From NCBI RefSeq assembly GCF_002934265.1, contig NZ_PTIX01000032.1:19250-83249 (forward strand): a stretch of 64,000 nucleotides of DNA. Direction: 5' to 3'. Under the pieces are notes generated by a model. That model saw only the letters and a program-made list of their open reading frames with translations, was not told the DNA's origin and ran no database searches. The stretch's first letter is position 1. The number at the start of each line of letters is the position of its first letter. This stretch comes from Actinokineospora auranticolor. Lineage in GTDB: Bacteria > Actinomycetota > Actinomycetes > Mycobacteriales > Pseudonocardiaceae. Positions 8,581 to 16,373 of the stretch are shown here, piece by piece. Made by a program: the position numbers and the translations under genes.

Positions 8581-10184
8581 CGGGTGGCCAGGGCGGTCTC
8601 GACGGCGGCGACGGTCAGCCACGGTCGGGGCGCGAGGACCTTGGCGACCTGGGGTGCGAAGACCGGGGACGACGTGACGACCTGCTCCACCGGGCCGTCC
8701 GCCACGATCTCGCCGTCCGCGGTCACGACGACGCGGGTGGCGACCTCGGCGACGAACTCGACATCGTGGGTGGCGAGGACGACGGCGTGGCCGTCGCGGG
8801 ACAAGGCGCGCAGTGCCTCGGCGAGGCGGGTCTTGGCCGGGTAGTCCAGTCCGCGCGTCGGTTCGTCCAGCAGCAGCACGTCCGGCGACGGGGTCAGGGC
8901 GATTCCCAGGACGAGGGCGAGGCGTTGACCTTCGGACAGGTCGCGGGGATGGCGGTCGTCCGGGATGCCCGGGGCCAGTGAGTCCACCAGGGCGCGGCAG
9001 GTGCCCTCGGGTCTACCGGACTCGGTGTCGGCTTGGGCGCATTCGGTGGCGACCGTGTGCAGGTAGAGCAAATCCGCCGGTTGTTGGGGAACCATGCCTA
9101 TCTTGGCGCGACGAGCGGGGGGCTTCAGTTTCGCCGGGTCGGCGCCATCGACCACTACGGCGCCACCGGAGCGTTTGCCGCTGCCTTGCAGTGCCCACAG
9201 CAGGCTCGACTTGCCGGAGCCGTTGCGGCCCATGACCGCGACCCGCTCCCCCGTCGTCACCTTGAGGTCTACTCCGCTGACGGCGGTGGTGTTGCCGTAG
9301 CGCACGGTTACGCCTGTCGCGGCCAGGATCTCTCTACCGCTCACGGATTCCGACACCGGCGGTGTGATCGGCTCCAGTCGTTCCCGCAGTGGCCCGGCGA
9401 GCCTGCGGGCGTCGCGGATCGACACCGGCGGCGGTGACCAGCCGGCGAGTTGGCCGAGTCGCACGACCGGTGGCGCTACCGGCGCCTCGGCGAGCACGGT
9501 CCCGGGATCACCGTCGACCGGGGCCGCGCCGCCGCCCGGCAACCAGATCACGCGGTCGGCGTACTGGGCGACGCGTTCCAGGCGGTGTTCGGCGACGAGC
9601 ACGGTCATGCCCAGGTCGTGGACGAGCCGGTGCACGGCGGCCAGCACGTCCTCGGCCGCGCCCGGGTCGAGCGCGGAGGTCGGTTCGTCGAGGACGAGGA
9701 CGCGGGGGTGCGCGGTGAGCGCCGCGCCGATCGCGACCCGCTGCTGCTGCCCGCCGGACAGGGTGGCGAGCGCGCGGCCGCGCAGGTCCGCGAGCCCGAG
9801 CAGGTCGACGGTCTCCTCGACCCGTTTGCGCATCACCGTTTCCGGCACCGCCAGCGACTCCATGGAGTACGCCAGTTCCTCCTCGACCGAGTCGGTGACG
9901 AATCCCGCCACCGGGTCTTGGCCGACCAGGCCGACGACGTCGGCCAGTTCTCGTGGTGGGTGCGTGGCGGTGTCGCGCCCGTCGACAACAACGCGACCGG
10001 TGAGCTTGCCGCCGGTGAAGTGCGGCACCAACCCGTTGACCGCTCGAAGCAAGGTGGACTTACCCGCGCCGGTACTGCCCACTACGAGGCAGAGTTCACC
10101 CTCCGGCACGAACAGGTCTATCCCGCTCAAGGTGGGCCTGTCCGCGCCGTTGTACGTCACGGACACGTTGTCGAACCGGATCAC
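8577..10184 (-). CDS. ECF transporter fused double ATPase (EcfA-EcfA')
   Basis: A 535-residue cytoplasmic protein with two ABC ATPase domains in tandem, equal to the A and A' subunits of ECF transporters fused in one chain. The first domain has Walker A GSTGAGKS (residues 36-43), signature LSGGQQQR and Walker B VLVLDEPTSALD. The second has GRNGSGKS, a variant signature LSEGQRLA and VLLLDEPTRGLD. GTG start at 10184 overlaps the stop of the T-component gene (GTGA). It energises the transporter made with the T and S proteins. Confidence 0.92.
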   Translation of the reverse strand: MIRFDNVSVTYNGADRPTLSGIDLFVPEGELCLVVGSTGAGKSTLLRAVNGLVPHFTGGKLTGRVVVDGRDTATHPPRELADVVGLVGQDPVAGFVTDSVEEELAYSMESLAVPETVMRKRVEETVDLLGLADLRGRALATLSGGQQQRVAIGAALTAHPRVLVLDEPTSALDPGAAEDVLAAVHRLVHDLGMTVLVAEHRLERVAQYADRVIWLPGGGAAPVDGDPGTVLAEAPVAPPVVRLGQLAGWSPPPVSIRDARRLAGPLRERLEPITPPVSESVSGREILAATGVTVRYGNTTAVSGVDLKVTTGERVAVMGRNGSGKSSLLWALQGSGKRSGGAVVVDGADPAKLKPPARRAKIGMVPQQPADLLYLHTVATECAQADTESGRPEGTCRALVDSLAPGIPDDRHPRDLSEGQRLALVLGIALTPSPDVLLLDEPTRGLDYPAKTRLAEALRALSRDGHAVVLATHDVEFVAEVATRVVVTADGEIVADGPVEQVVTSSPVFAPQVAKVLAPRPWLTVAAVETALATR

Positions 10185-11242
10185 GAGCGCGTCTCCCGTC
10201 GAACGAGCGCCACGGGCAGCAGCGCGATCAGCACACCCGCCGACGGCAGCAGCGGTAGGTCCGGGAAGGACAGGGGTGAGGTGGTCGGCACCAGGTCCGC
10301 CGTGCCCAGGGAATCGGCCACGATCGTCACCGCGCCGGCGGCGAGCCCGGAGCACGCGATGAGGACGGAGCGGACGGTCCACTTGTCCGGTCGGTACCGC
10401 GTGCGGCGCACCCGGCGGGAGCCGATCAGCAGTCCGGTCACCGCGAGCAGCACCCCGAGCAGGAGCGTCGGCGCGCCGATGATCGCCGGGGCGGCCGAGT
10501 CCAGCAGCCCGTAGGCGCCGACGCACAGGCCGATCAGGCCGCCGAAGACCAGCAGCGCCGTCAGGACGCGGGTCCGGCGCGGCAGTCCGGCCGTGCGGCC
10601 GTAGCCCCGGGAGTCCATGGCGGCGGCCAGGTGCAGCGAGCGGTCGAGGCCGTCCTCCAGCACCGGTACGAGCAGGGTCCGGATCGCGCGGCGGCCACGC
10701 GCGGGGTCACCGCGCAGCATCCGGGCGCGGCGCACCGACCGCGCGGACACCGCCAGCTGCGGTGCCAGCGTCAACGCGACCACGACCGCGGCGCTGACCT
10801 CGTAAAGCGCGGCGGGGACCGATTTGAGCAGCCTGCGCGGGTCGGCGAGCGCGTTCGCGGCGCCGACGCAGCAGAGCAGCGTGGCCAGCTGCAACCCCAG
10901 GTACAGCGCGTGCGCGAGCCCCTCGGCGGTGACCGGGCCGCCGATCCGGATGCCCGCCGCCCAGTCCGGCAGCGGGATCTCCGGCAGGGTGAACAGCACG
11001 GTGGTGCCCGTGAAGCCGCCGACGAGGACGTGGAACACCAGCCGGATGCCGAGCACGGCGAGCCCGAGTTTGAGGAACATCCCGTACGCCGACGACCAGG
11101 GCGCGGCGGCGCGGCAGGTGACCGCGACGAACCCCGCCACGGCCGCGACGAGGGCCAGCAGCACGGGGTTGGTGGTGCGACTGGCGACGACCGCGAGTCC
11201 CAACGCCCACAACCACCACGCCCCGGAGTGCGTTCGGGTCAC
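10181..11242 (-). CDS. ECF transporter T component (CbiQ/EcfT family)
   Basis: A 353-residue membrane protein with about eight hydrophobic segments. It carries the coupling-helix hallmark of T subunits: the stretch with RRARMLRGD and, later, an Ala-Met-Asp-Ser-Arg-Gly-Tyr motif (AMDSRGYGRT), the second Ala-Arg-Gly-type coupling motif of EcfT. The C-terminal third adds extra membrane segments beyond a minimal CbiQ. It starts at GTG 11242, overlapping the preceding stop as GTGA. It links the ATPase dimer to the S subunit. Confidence 0.88.
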   Translation of the reverse strand: MTRTHSGAWWLWALGLAVVASRTTNPVLLALVAAVAGFVAVTCRAAAPWSSAYGMFLKLGLAVLGIRLVFHVLVGGFTGTTVLFTLPEIPLPDWAAGIRIGGPVTAEGLAHALYLGLQLATLLCCVGAANALADPRRLLKSVPAALYEVSAAVVVALTLAPQLAVSARSVRRARMLRGDPARGRRAIRTLLVPVLEDGLDRSLHLAAAMDSRGYGRTAGLPRRTRVLTALLVFGGLIGLCVGAYGLLDSAAPAIIGAPTLLLGVLLAVTGLLIGSRRVRRTRYRPDKWTVRSVLIACSGLAAGAVTIVADSLGTADLVPTTSPLSFPDLPLLPSAGVLIALLPVALVRRETRS

Positions 11243-12087
11243 AGATCCTCTCGCGCTCTCCGACGCCGCGCGGTGATGGCGGCCAGGGCCGCGAGCACGA
11301 CAACCACGATCCCGGCGACGATGACCGCCGTGGAGCTACCGGACTCCGCGCCCGCCGTGGGTTGCGGTGGGGGCGGCACCGTCTCGGATGGGGCTACCGG
11401 TGCCGGTATGGCTTCCGCTGACGGTGACTGCGACGGCGGCGGGGAGGATTCCGACGACGACGGCGTTGAGGATGGCGGTGTGCTCGGTGGTGGCGCGGGT
11501 GCCGCTGTCGTTGTCGTGACGGGAGGTTGTACGGCGGCGGGAGCGGCGGGTTTGCCCGCTGCGGTGGCGGGAGGGGCCTGCACGGCCGTAGTTGTCGGGT
11601 TCGCCGCGGGCGGCGGGACCGCGGGTGCGGCCGGGGGTGCCATGGCGGGCGCCGCGCCCGCGCCGAACGACCACCCCTCGACAGTGCCCGCGCCGGGGTC
11701 GCGGTTGCCCGCCCCCTTGGTGCTGTAGGTCCAGGTCCCCCCGCGCGGGGCGTGCCAGTACGACCAGTACGCGTTGCCCGGTGAGGCGTTGACGCACGGG
11801 TCCGCGTCCGGGGCGGGGCGGTTGTCGATGCGGCACACGAAACCGGGCTGCCGGGTGGGGAACGTGTAGCCGAACCCGGCGTCCGCCAACGCCGCGAGTC
11901 CGCTCGCGGGATCGCCCGGCGCGCACCGGGTCTGCACCCCGCCGCCGAGCGAGCCGAAGTCGACGACAACGGTCACCCCGGAGGCACCGCACGCCGCCGC
12001 CGACGCCGGTACCGCGCCGCCGACCAGCCCCGCCGCCGCCAAGAGGGCGGCGGCGAGGGCGGTGCGCAGGCCCGACCGTGCGGTCAC
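11239..12087 (-). CDS. membrane-tethered DUF4430/SCO2322-like protein, proposed corrinoid capture
   Basis: A 282-residue exported protein with four parts. There is a signal peptide (1-33) and a domain of about 100 residues (34-140) with the order VTVVVDFG, QTRCAPGDPASGLAAL, PGFVCRIDNRP, YWSYWHAPRGGTW and EGWSFGAG. A long Pro/Ser/Thr linker (about 145-245) follows. Last is one transmembrane helix followed by RRRR. The domain resembles the DUF4430 transcobalamin C-terminal fold in its ending (WSYW then a Gly-Trp tail) and the SCO2322 family named from Streptomyces. It is a diverged duplicate of the next gene upstream. GTG 12087 overlaps the preceding stop. Function is inferred from the riboswitch and the ECF neighbours. 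Confidence 0.75.
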   Translation of the reverse strand: MTARSGLRTALAAALLAAAGLVGGAVPASAAACGASGVTVVVDFGSLGGGVQTRCAPGDPASGLAALADAGFGYTFPTRQPGFVCRIDNRPAPDADPCVNASPGNAYWSYWHAPRGGTWTYSTKGAGNRDPGAGTVEGWSFGAGAAPAMAPPAAPAVPPPAANPTTTAVQAPPATAAGKPAAPAAVQPPVTTTTAAPAPPPSTPPSSTPSSSESSPPPSQSPSAEAIPAPVAPSETVPPPPQPTAGAESGSSTAVIVAGIVVVVLAALAAITARRRRAREDL

Positions 12088-12533
12088 GGGGCCTGGCCGG
12101 GAGCGGTGCCCGCGCCGAAGGCCCAGCCCTCGACCGTGCCGGGGGCGGGGTTGTAGGCGCCCGCGCCACTGGTGCTGTAGGTCCACGAGCCGCCCGGGGT
12201 GCCGTGCCAGTAGGACCAGTAGGCGGTGACCGGGGCGCCGTTGCACGGGTTGGGCTTGGTGTTGATCTGGCACACGAAGCCCGGTTGGCGCGGGACGAAC
12301 CCGTAGGTGAACCCGGCGCCGGTGAGCGCGGCCAGGCCGGACGCGGGGTCGCCGAGCGCGCAGGCGGTCTGGATGGTGCCGCCTACGGCGGTGAAGTCGA
12401 CGATCACGGTGACGCCGGACGTGCCGGAGCACGCGGCGGCTTGCGCGGGTGCCGCGCCGAGCGCGGTGGTGACGGCCGCGGTGAGGCCTACCGCCGCCGC
12501 TGCGGCGGTTCTGCGGAGTACGGCGGTCTTCAC
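12084..12533 (-). CDS. small secreted DUF4430/SCO2322-like protein
   Basis: A 149-residue exported protein: signal peptide (1-33, ending AQAAA) and a single domain homologous to that of the downstream gene (VTVIVDFTAVGG, GDPASGLAAL, PGFVCQINTKPNPC, YWSYWHGTPGG, EGWAFGAG). Cysteines at the start, middle and before the YWSYW motif suggest disulfides. It lacks linker and anchor, so it should be released or held by partners. GTG 12533 overlaps the stop of the toroid gene. The pairing of this domain with an alpha/alpha toroid repeats the two-domain layout of animal B12 carriers. That link is an inference. Confidence 0.75.
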   Translation of the reverse strand: MKTAVLRRTAAAAAVGLTAAVTTALGAAPAQAAACSGTSGVTVIVDFTAVGGTIQTACALGDPASGLAALTGAGFTYGFVPRQPGFVCQINTKPNPCNGAPVTAYWSYWHGTPGGSWTYSTSGAGAYNPAPGTVEGWAFGAGTAPGQAP

Positions 12534-13771
12534 TTGTTACCTCCATGTGGGACACGGCGACGGGACACGAGGACAAGGCCGGTTCCGGTCAGCAGCAACA
12601 GGACTCCGACCCAGACCCCGGCGGTGGGCTGGAATCCGGTGGCGGCCAACGGAGGCGTGCGCGATCCGGCGGGCAGCGGCGCGGCGGCCGAGGTGGTGGT
12701 CGTCGTGCCACTGGCGGTTGTGGTCGTAGTAGTAGGCGCGGTCGTGGTGGTGGTCGGCGTGGGGCAGTCCACAGTGGGCAACGCGGCGGTGGCGCCGTCG
12801 GCGGTGATGTCGGCGAAGCTCACCCCGGCGATACCGGGGATGGCCTGGGCCGCGGCACGGGCGGCGGTGGCCGCGTCGAACTCGGACGCGTTGTGCGGGA
12901 TCGCGCCGCGGTCGGCTTCCGGGCGGTCGCAACCGACCTGGAGGGTGACCAGGAACGCGACGGCCTTGTCCGCTTCGGCGGTGCGACCGCCCGCGCGCAA
13001 CGCCTGTGCGGCCAGGCCGGTGCTGTTGGAGTTCTCGATGCCGCCGTCGAGGAAGGAGCCGTTGGGTCGCTGGTTGGCGACCAGCCAGTCCAGCCCCTTG
13101 GTCGCGGGCTGCGCGCGCCCGGCGGCCAGCAGCGCCTGCACGGTGATCGCGGTGCCGTCCACGTCGGGCAGGCAGGTCGCCTCCTCGAACGGGACCGGGA
13201 AGCCGCCGTCGGGACAGGCGGCGCCCGCGAGGTAGTCGACCGCGAGGTCAGGCAGTTCGCCCGCACGCTTGAGGGTCAGCACGGCCAGTGCCTGGCTGAA
13301 GGTGCTCGTCTGGTCGCCGTATTTCGTGGCGTCCGCGAACCGGCCGGTCCGCGCGTCCATCAGCGCCAGCAGTCGGGCGTGCAGGTCGATCCCGCCGAAG
13401 GTCTTCGGGTCGATGCCCTGTGCCTGGGCCACAAGGCCGAGTTTGGCCAGCGGGCCGACGTAGGACTCACCGCCGCCGGGGAAGGCGTAGTAGGTGGCGT
13501 TGGCCGGGACGGCGAGGAACGCGGTGGCCTTCTCCGCCGCGCCCTTGGCCACGCCCGCCGCGTCGAGCGCGAGGACGACGTCGGCGGTCAGGCCGTGGTC
13601 CGGCATGCCGGGGACGCCCGGGGTGTCGATGTACTCGCCGTCGACCAGCTGCCTGGCCAACCACCCGGCGGCCGTGTCGTCGGCGGTGACCGCCGCCTGG
13701 GCGGGGGCCGTCGCGGTGACCGTGACCGCGACCGCGAACACCGTGGCCGTGATCCTCCGGCCTAAACCCAT
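12530..13771 (-). CDS. cell-wall-anchored alpha/alpha-toroid (prenyltransferase/squalene-oxidase repeat) protein
   Basis: First gene of the B12-riboswitch operon, 413 residues. Parts in order: signal peptide (1-29); alpha/alpha-toroid repeats (about 30-320) with recurring motifs such as DGGFPVPF, NGSFLDGGIEN and helices rich in LAxQAL; a Thr-rich linker; then LAATG (375-379), a hydrophobic helix and RRR. LAxTG is the sorting signal of class E sortases of high-GC actinobacteria. The toroid fold is the cobalamin-cradling part of intrinsic factor and transcobalamin, and is also used by terpene cyclases. No catalytic DxDD motif is seen, so a binding role is favoured. The ATG at 13771 has AGGAG immediately in front, closer than usual. 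Confidence 0.85.
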   Translation of the reverse strand: MGLGRRITATVFAVAVTVTATAPAQAAVTADDTAAGWLARQLVDGEYIDTPGVPGMPDHGLTADVVLALDAAGVAKGAAEKATAFLAVPANATYYAFPGGGESYVGPLAKLGLVAQAQGIDPKTFGGIDLHARLLALMDARTGRFADATKYGDQTSTFSQALAVLTLKRAGELPDLAVDYLAGAACPDGGFPVPFEEATCLPDVDGTAITVQALLAAGRAQPATKGLDWLVANQRPNGSFLDGGIENSNSTGLAAQALRAGGRTAEADKAVAFLVTLQVGCDRPEADRGAIPHNASEFDAATAARAAAQAIPGIAGVSFADITADGATAALPTVDCPTPTTTTTAPTTTTTTASGTTTTTSAAAPLPAGSRTPPLAATGFQPTAGVWVGVLLLLTGTGLVLVSRRRVPHGGNK

Positions 13772-13820
13772 TCTCCTACGCCTCTCGCGCTCGCGGCGGC
13801 GTGGGAACCCGGACCCGCGC

Positions 13821-13858
13821 GACAACGGCGGGGAGCGTCCAGGCTCCGACCCGCTGTC
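13821..13858 (-). terminator. hairpin in the riboswitch expression platform
   Basis: On the minus strand, GACAGCGG pairs with CCGTTGTC around an inner GGAGC/GCTCC stem with a 6-nt loop, between the B12 box and the first gene. There is no U-run. It may act as a terminator or switch helix; its role is inferred from position. Confidence 0.35.
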
Positions 13859-13879
13859 CTCGACGGTGTGCGGAGCAGA

Positions 13880-14015
13880 CCGCGCCCAGCGGGTATTCGG
13901 GCTCACCACCGTCTCTCGGTGGCCTACCGTTGCGGGACAGCGCCGGATTCCGACCGGACTTCCCCCGACTGGGCACGGGTGCGTTCCGCTCACGATCATG
14001 CCGGGCGGGCCGGCG
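13880..14015 (-). ncRNA. cobalamin riboswitch (B12 element)
   Basis: The minus-strand leader contains the conserved cobalamin-aptamer core. It has GGGGGAAGTCCGGT followed by GAATCCGGCGCTGTCCCGC and AACGGTA (13,923-13,966), then 20 nt later a B12-box match GAGCCCGAATACCCGCT (13,888-13,904). These occur in the right order and spacing for RF00174. It lies 115 nt upstream of the toroid-ECF operon. By family knowledge, adenosylcobalamin binding lowers expression of the downstream genes, so the operon should be induced by B12 shortage. Outer helix limits are approximate. Confidence 0.9.
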
Positions 14016-14045
14016 CCGCCGCAAGATCCGAATAGGTCACCCGGC

Positions 14046-14450
14046 TCACGTGGCCGGGCAGGCGCCCCGCGCGCGGTTGACGGCACGGACGGCGGCGACG
14101 CCCACCAGCACGACCGCGGAAAGCCTGAAGCACAACGACTTCACCGCCGACACGGAACCTGACCGCCGTGGCCAGGAGGTCGATCCGGGTGGGGTACGCG
14201 GTGATGCCCGCGTCCTCGACGTAGTTCAGCGCGGCGCCCACCAGCGGCAACAACGCGATCCACGCGCGCACCCGCGGCGCGGCGTTGCGCAGGGTGTGAC
14301 GCAGTCCGAGGGTGAGGGCGGCGGCGAAGGACAGGGCCAACGGGATGTCCAGCAAGAGGATCAGCAGGGGGTCGGTCCGGCCGTCGGCCCGTAGGTGGTC
14401 AGCCACGAATAGGCCGTGTCGGCGGCCAAGGCGGCGGCGGTGAGCAACGA
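14046..14450 (-). pseudogene. frameshifted small membrane protein
   Basis: Read with two frame changes this stretch gives a coherent four-helix membrane protein. Its parts are a first helix with AADTAYSWLTTYGP, a shift near 14,385, a long segment with DPLLILLLDIPLALSFAAAL and YVEDAGITAYPTRIDLLATAV, a shift near 14,155, and a last helix LSAVVLVGVAAVRAV ending at TGA 14,046. No single frame covers it, so it looks decayed, though sequencing error cannot be excluded. Similar proteins often follow TetR regulators in this order, matching the TetR remnant upstream. Confidence 0.6.
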
Positions 14451-14748
14451 GTCGTGGGGGGGTCGCGCAGGTCGAGGGCGCCGGGAGCGGCGAGGGTGGC
14501 GACGATCAGCGGGCGCAGCAGCGCGCCCATGAAGATCACGGCGAGCAGCAGCGACTGCCCTCGCGCACGACGCCCGCGCGCTGTCCGGCCGCCATCAGGT
14601 CCCCCACGATCTCCACGGGGTGCTGGAAGCCCGGGGGCAGGCTCGGGTGGAACGACGAGGTGTTCAGCACGGTGACGGTGAACGCCTCGGGGTCGCGCCG
14701 GTAGGCGGCCGCGGCGGTGATCTCGTCCCGCCTGCTCGCTCGGGGCAC
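14440..14748 (-). pseudogene. TetR-family regulator with internal deletion and frameshifts
   Basis: Begins at GTG 14748 behind a GGGAGG ribosome site with VPRASRRDEITAAA, the usual first helix of TetR proteins. It then jumps directly to a TetR C-terminal ligand domain (YRRDPEAF, HPSLPPGFQHPVEIVGDLMA, GQRAGVVREG). The rest of the HTH and the middle of the protein, roughly 100 residues, is missing. The C-terminal part needs a frame change near 14,560 to continue as LLLAVIFMGALLRPLIVATL, and another at a run of seven G (plus strand, 14,456-14,462). A non-functional regulator is the simplest reading. Confidence 0.7.
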
Positions 14749-14768
14749 GACACCTCCCGGAGGTGAAG

Positions 14769-14780
14769 GTGAATGTTCAC
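14769..14780. promoter_or_regulatory. candidate TetR operator
   Basis: GTGAA, 2 nt, TTCAC: a perfect short inverted repeat 20 bp upstream of the TetR remnant start, the position of an autoregulatory operator. The binding protein appears to be lost. Confidence 0.4.
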
Positions 14781-14831
14781 TCTCGCCGTAGCACTGAACC
14801 ACCCCGAACCGACCGGGGTGATTCAGTGGGC

Positions 14832-16373
14832 TCAGTCGCGGCGCAGGACGAGGAGCGCGATGTCGTCGTCCTTGTCCTGGCCGAAGTCGGCGAGCAGGCG
14901 CTCGCAGATGGCCTCGGGGGACTCCCCGTGGCGCATCGAGGCGCGCAGCCGCTCCATGTCGGCGTCGAGTGGGACCGTGCGGCGCTCGATGAGGCCGTCG
15001 GTCATCAGCACGACCGTGGTGCCCGGGGGCACGTCCACGGTGGTCGCGGGCGGGCGCGGGGTGGCGACGCCCAGCAGCGCCCCGGGCAGCCGCAGGTAGC
15101 GGGCGCCGTCGGCGTCGAGGAACAGCGGCGGGATGTGACCGGCGTTGGCCACGGTCGCGCGGCCCGCCACCGGGTCGAGCAGCAGCACACACAGCGTGGT
15201 CAGGCCCTCGGGGTGGAAGCGCCGGAGCATCGCGTTGAGGCGTTCCACGATCAGGTCCGGGCCGTGCCCCTCGATCGCGTAGGCGCGCAGCGCGTGCCGC
15301 ACCTCCCCCATGATCGTCGCGGCCTCGATGGAGTGGCCGGTGACGTCGCCGATCGCCACCAGCAGCCGGTCGTCGAGCTCGGCGACCTCGTAGAAGTCGC
15401 CGCCCACCTGGGCCACCGTGGACGCGGGCACGTACCGGGCGGCCATGGTGACGCCCGGGCGGCGCGGCAGCACGCTGGGCAGCAGGCTGCGCTGGAGCGC
15501 CAGGGCGACGTCGTGCTCGTCGGTGAACGCGCGCAGCCCCTCCGCCGCGACCGCCGTGGCCAGCCCCAGCTGCACCAGCAGGTCCCGTTCCTCCGGCGCC
15601 CCCACGGCCGCCTCCGGCACCGCGACGCAGGTCACGGGGCACTCGGGCTTGGTCCTCGACAGCGCGGCGCACAGCCCGCCGGGCAGCGCTCGCACGGCCG
15701 AGGTGACGCCGTCGGGCAGGTGCTCGTCGGCGAGCGCGGTCGCCCCGTGCGGCGCGAGCGCCACCGGCCCGCCGGGGCCGGGGGTGCTCCCCCACAGCTC
15801 AGCGCCGTCGCGCAGCCGAACGAGCACGGTCGCGCCGCTGCCGAGCACGGCGGCGGCCCCCCGGGTGGCGGCGGTGACCAGGGCCGGGAAGGTGCGCGCC
15901 GCGTTGACCTCCAGGCTGGCCGCGGTGAGCCGGGACAGCCGGGCGGCCAGGTTCTCGGCGGCGGCCCGCGCCCGGTAGTAGCGCAGCGCGGCCTTGACGG
16001 TGGCCAGCAGCTCACCCGGGTCGACGGGTTCGGACAGGTACGCGTCGGCGCCGCGGGTCAGGCCCGCCGCGCGGTCGCTGGCCTCGATGTGGCTCGCCGA
16101 GACGTGCACGACCGGCACCACCGCGGTCGCCGGGTCGCTCTTGATCACCTCGCACACCTCGAACCCGCTCATGTCCGGCAGGTTCACGTCGAGGATCACC
16201 AGGTCGACGCCGTCGCGCACGCGGGCGAGCGCGCTCGCGCCGGTGTCCGCCTCGATGATCTCGTGGCCGTTGCGGCGCAGCCAGCCACCGGTGATCATGC
16301 GGCTGGCCTCGGTGTCGTCTACCACCAGGATGCGGGCCGGGCGGTCTTGGTCGTCGAAGGGCCGGGCGGTCAT
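14832..16373 (-). CDS. receiver-GAF-PP2C phosphatase response regulator (RsbU-like)
   Basis: Last gene of the stressosome operon, 513 residues. Residues 10-130 are a receiver domain (LVVDD; phospho-acceptor D62 in DLVILDVNLPD). The middle is GAF-like. The C-terminal 220 residues are a SpoIIE/PP2C phosphatase with VGGDFYEV, IGDVTGHS, LMTDGLIE and the final DDIALLVLR, the metal-binding Asp motifs. It would dephosphorylate a STAS anti-anti-sigma factor when activated by its receiver. ATG 16373 overlaps the kinase stop (ATGA), arguing that the two form a pair. The true STAS target is not known. Confidence 0.9.
   Translation of the reverse strand: MTARPFDDQDRPARILVVDDTEASRMITGGWLRRNGHEIIEADTGASALARVRDGVDLVILDVNLPDMSGFEVCEVIKSDPATAVVPVVHVSASHIEASDRAAGLTRGADAYLSEPVDPGELLATVKAALRYYRARAAAENLAARLSRLTAASLEVNAARTFPALVTAATRGAAAVLGSGATVLVRLRDGAELWGSTPGPGGPVALAPHGATALADEHLPDGVTSAVRALPGGLCAALSRTKPECPVTCVAVPEAAVGAPEERDLLVQLGLATAVAAEGLRAFTDEHDVALALQRSLLPSVLPRRPGVTMAARYVPASTVAQVGGDFYEVAELDDRLLVAIGDVTGHSIEAATIMGEVRHALRAYAIEGHGPDLIVERLNAMLRRFHPEGLTTLCVLLLDPVAGRATVANAGHIPPLFLDADGARYLRLPGALLGVATPRPPATTVDVPPGTTVVLMTDGLIERRTVPLDADMERLRASMRHGESPEAICERLLADFGQDKDDDIALLVLRRD

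Noticed and set aside
12530..13771. Terpene cyclase (squalene-hopene cyclase) function for the toroid protein
   Set aside because: No DxDD or DDxxD catalytic motif, and it is exported and wall-anchored behind a B12 riboswitch, so a binding role is more likely.
13776..14024. 82-codon minus-strand open frame upstream of the toroid gene
   Set aside because: It lies entirely over the riboswitch; its composition reflects the RNA element, not a protein.
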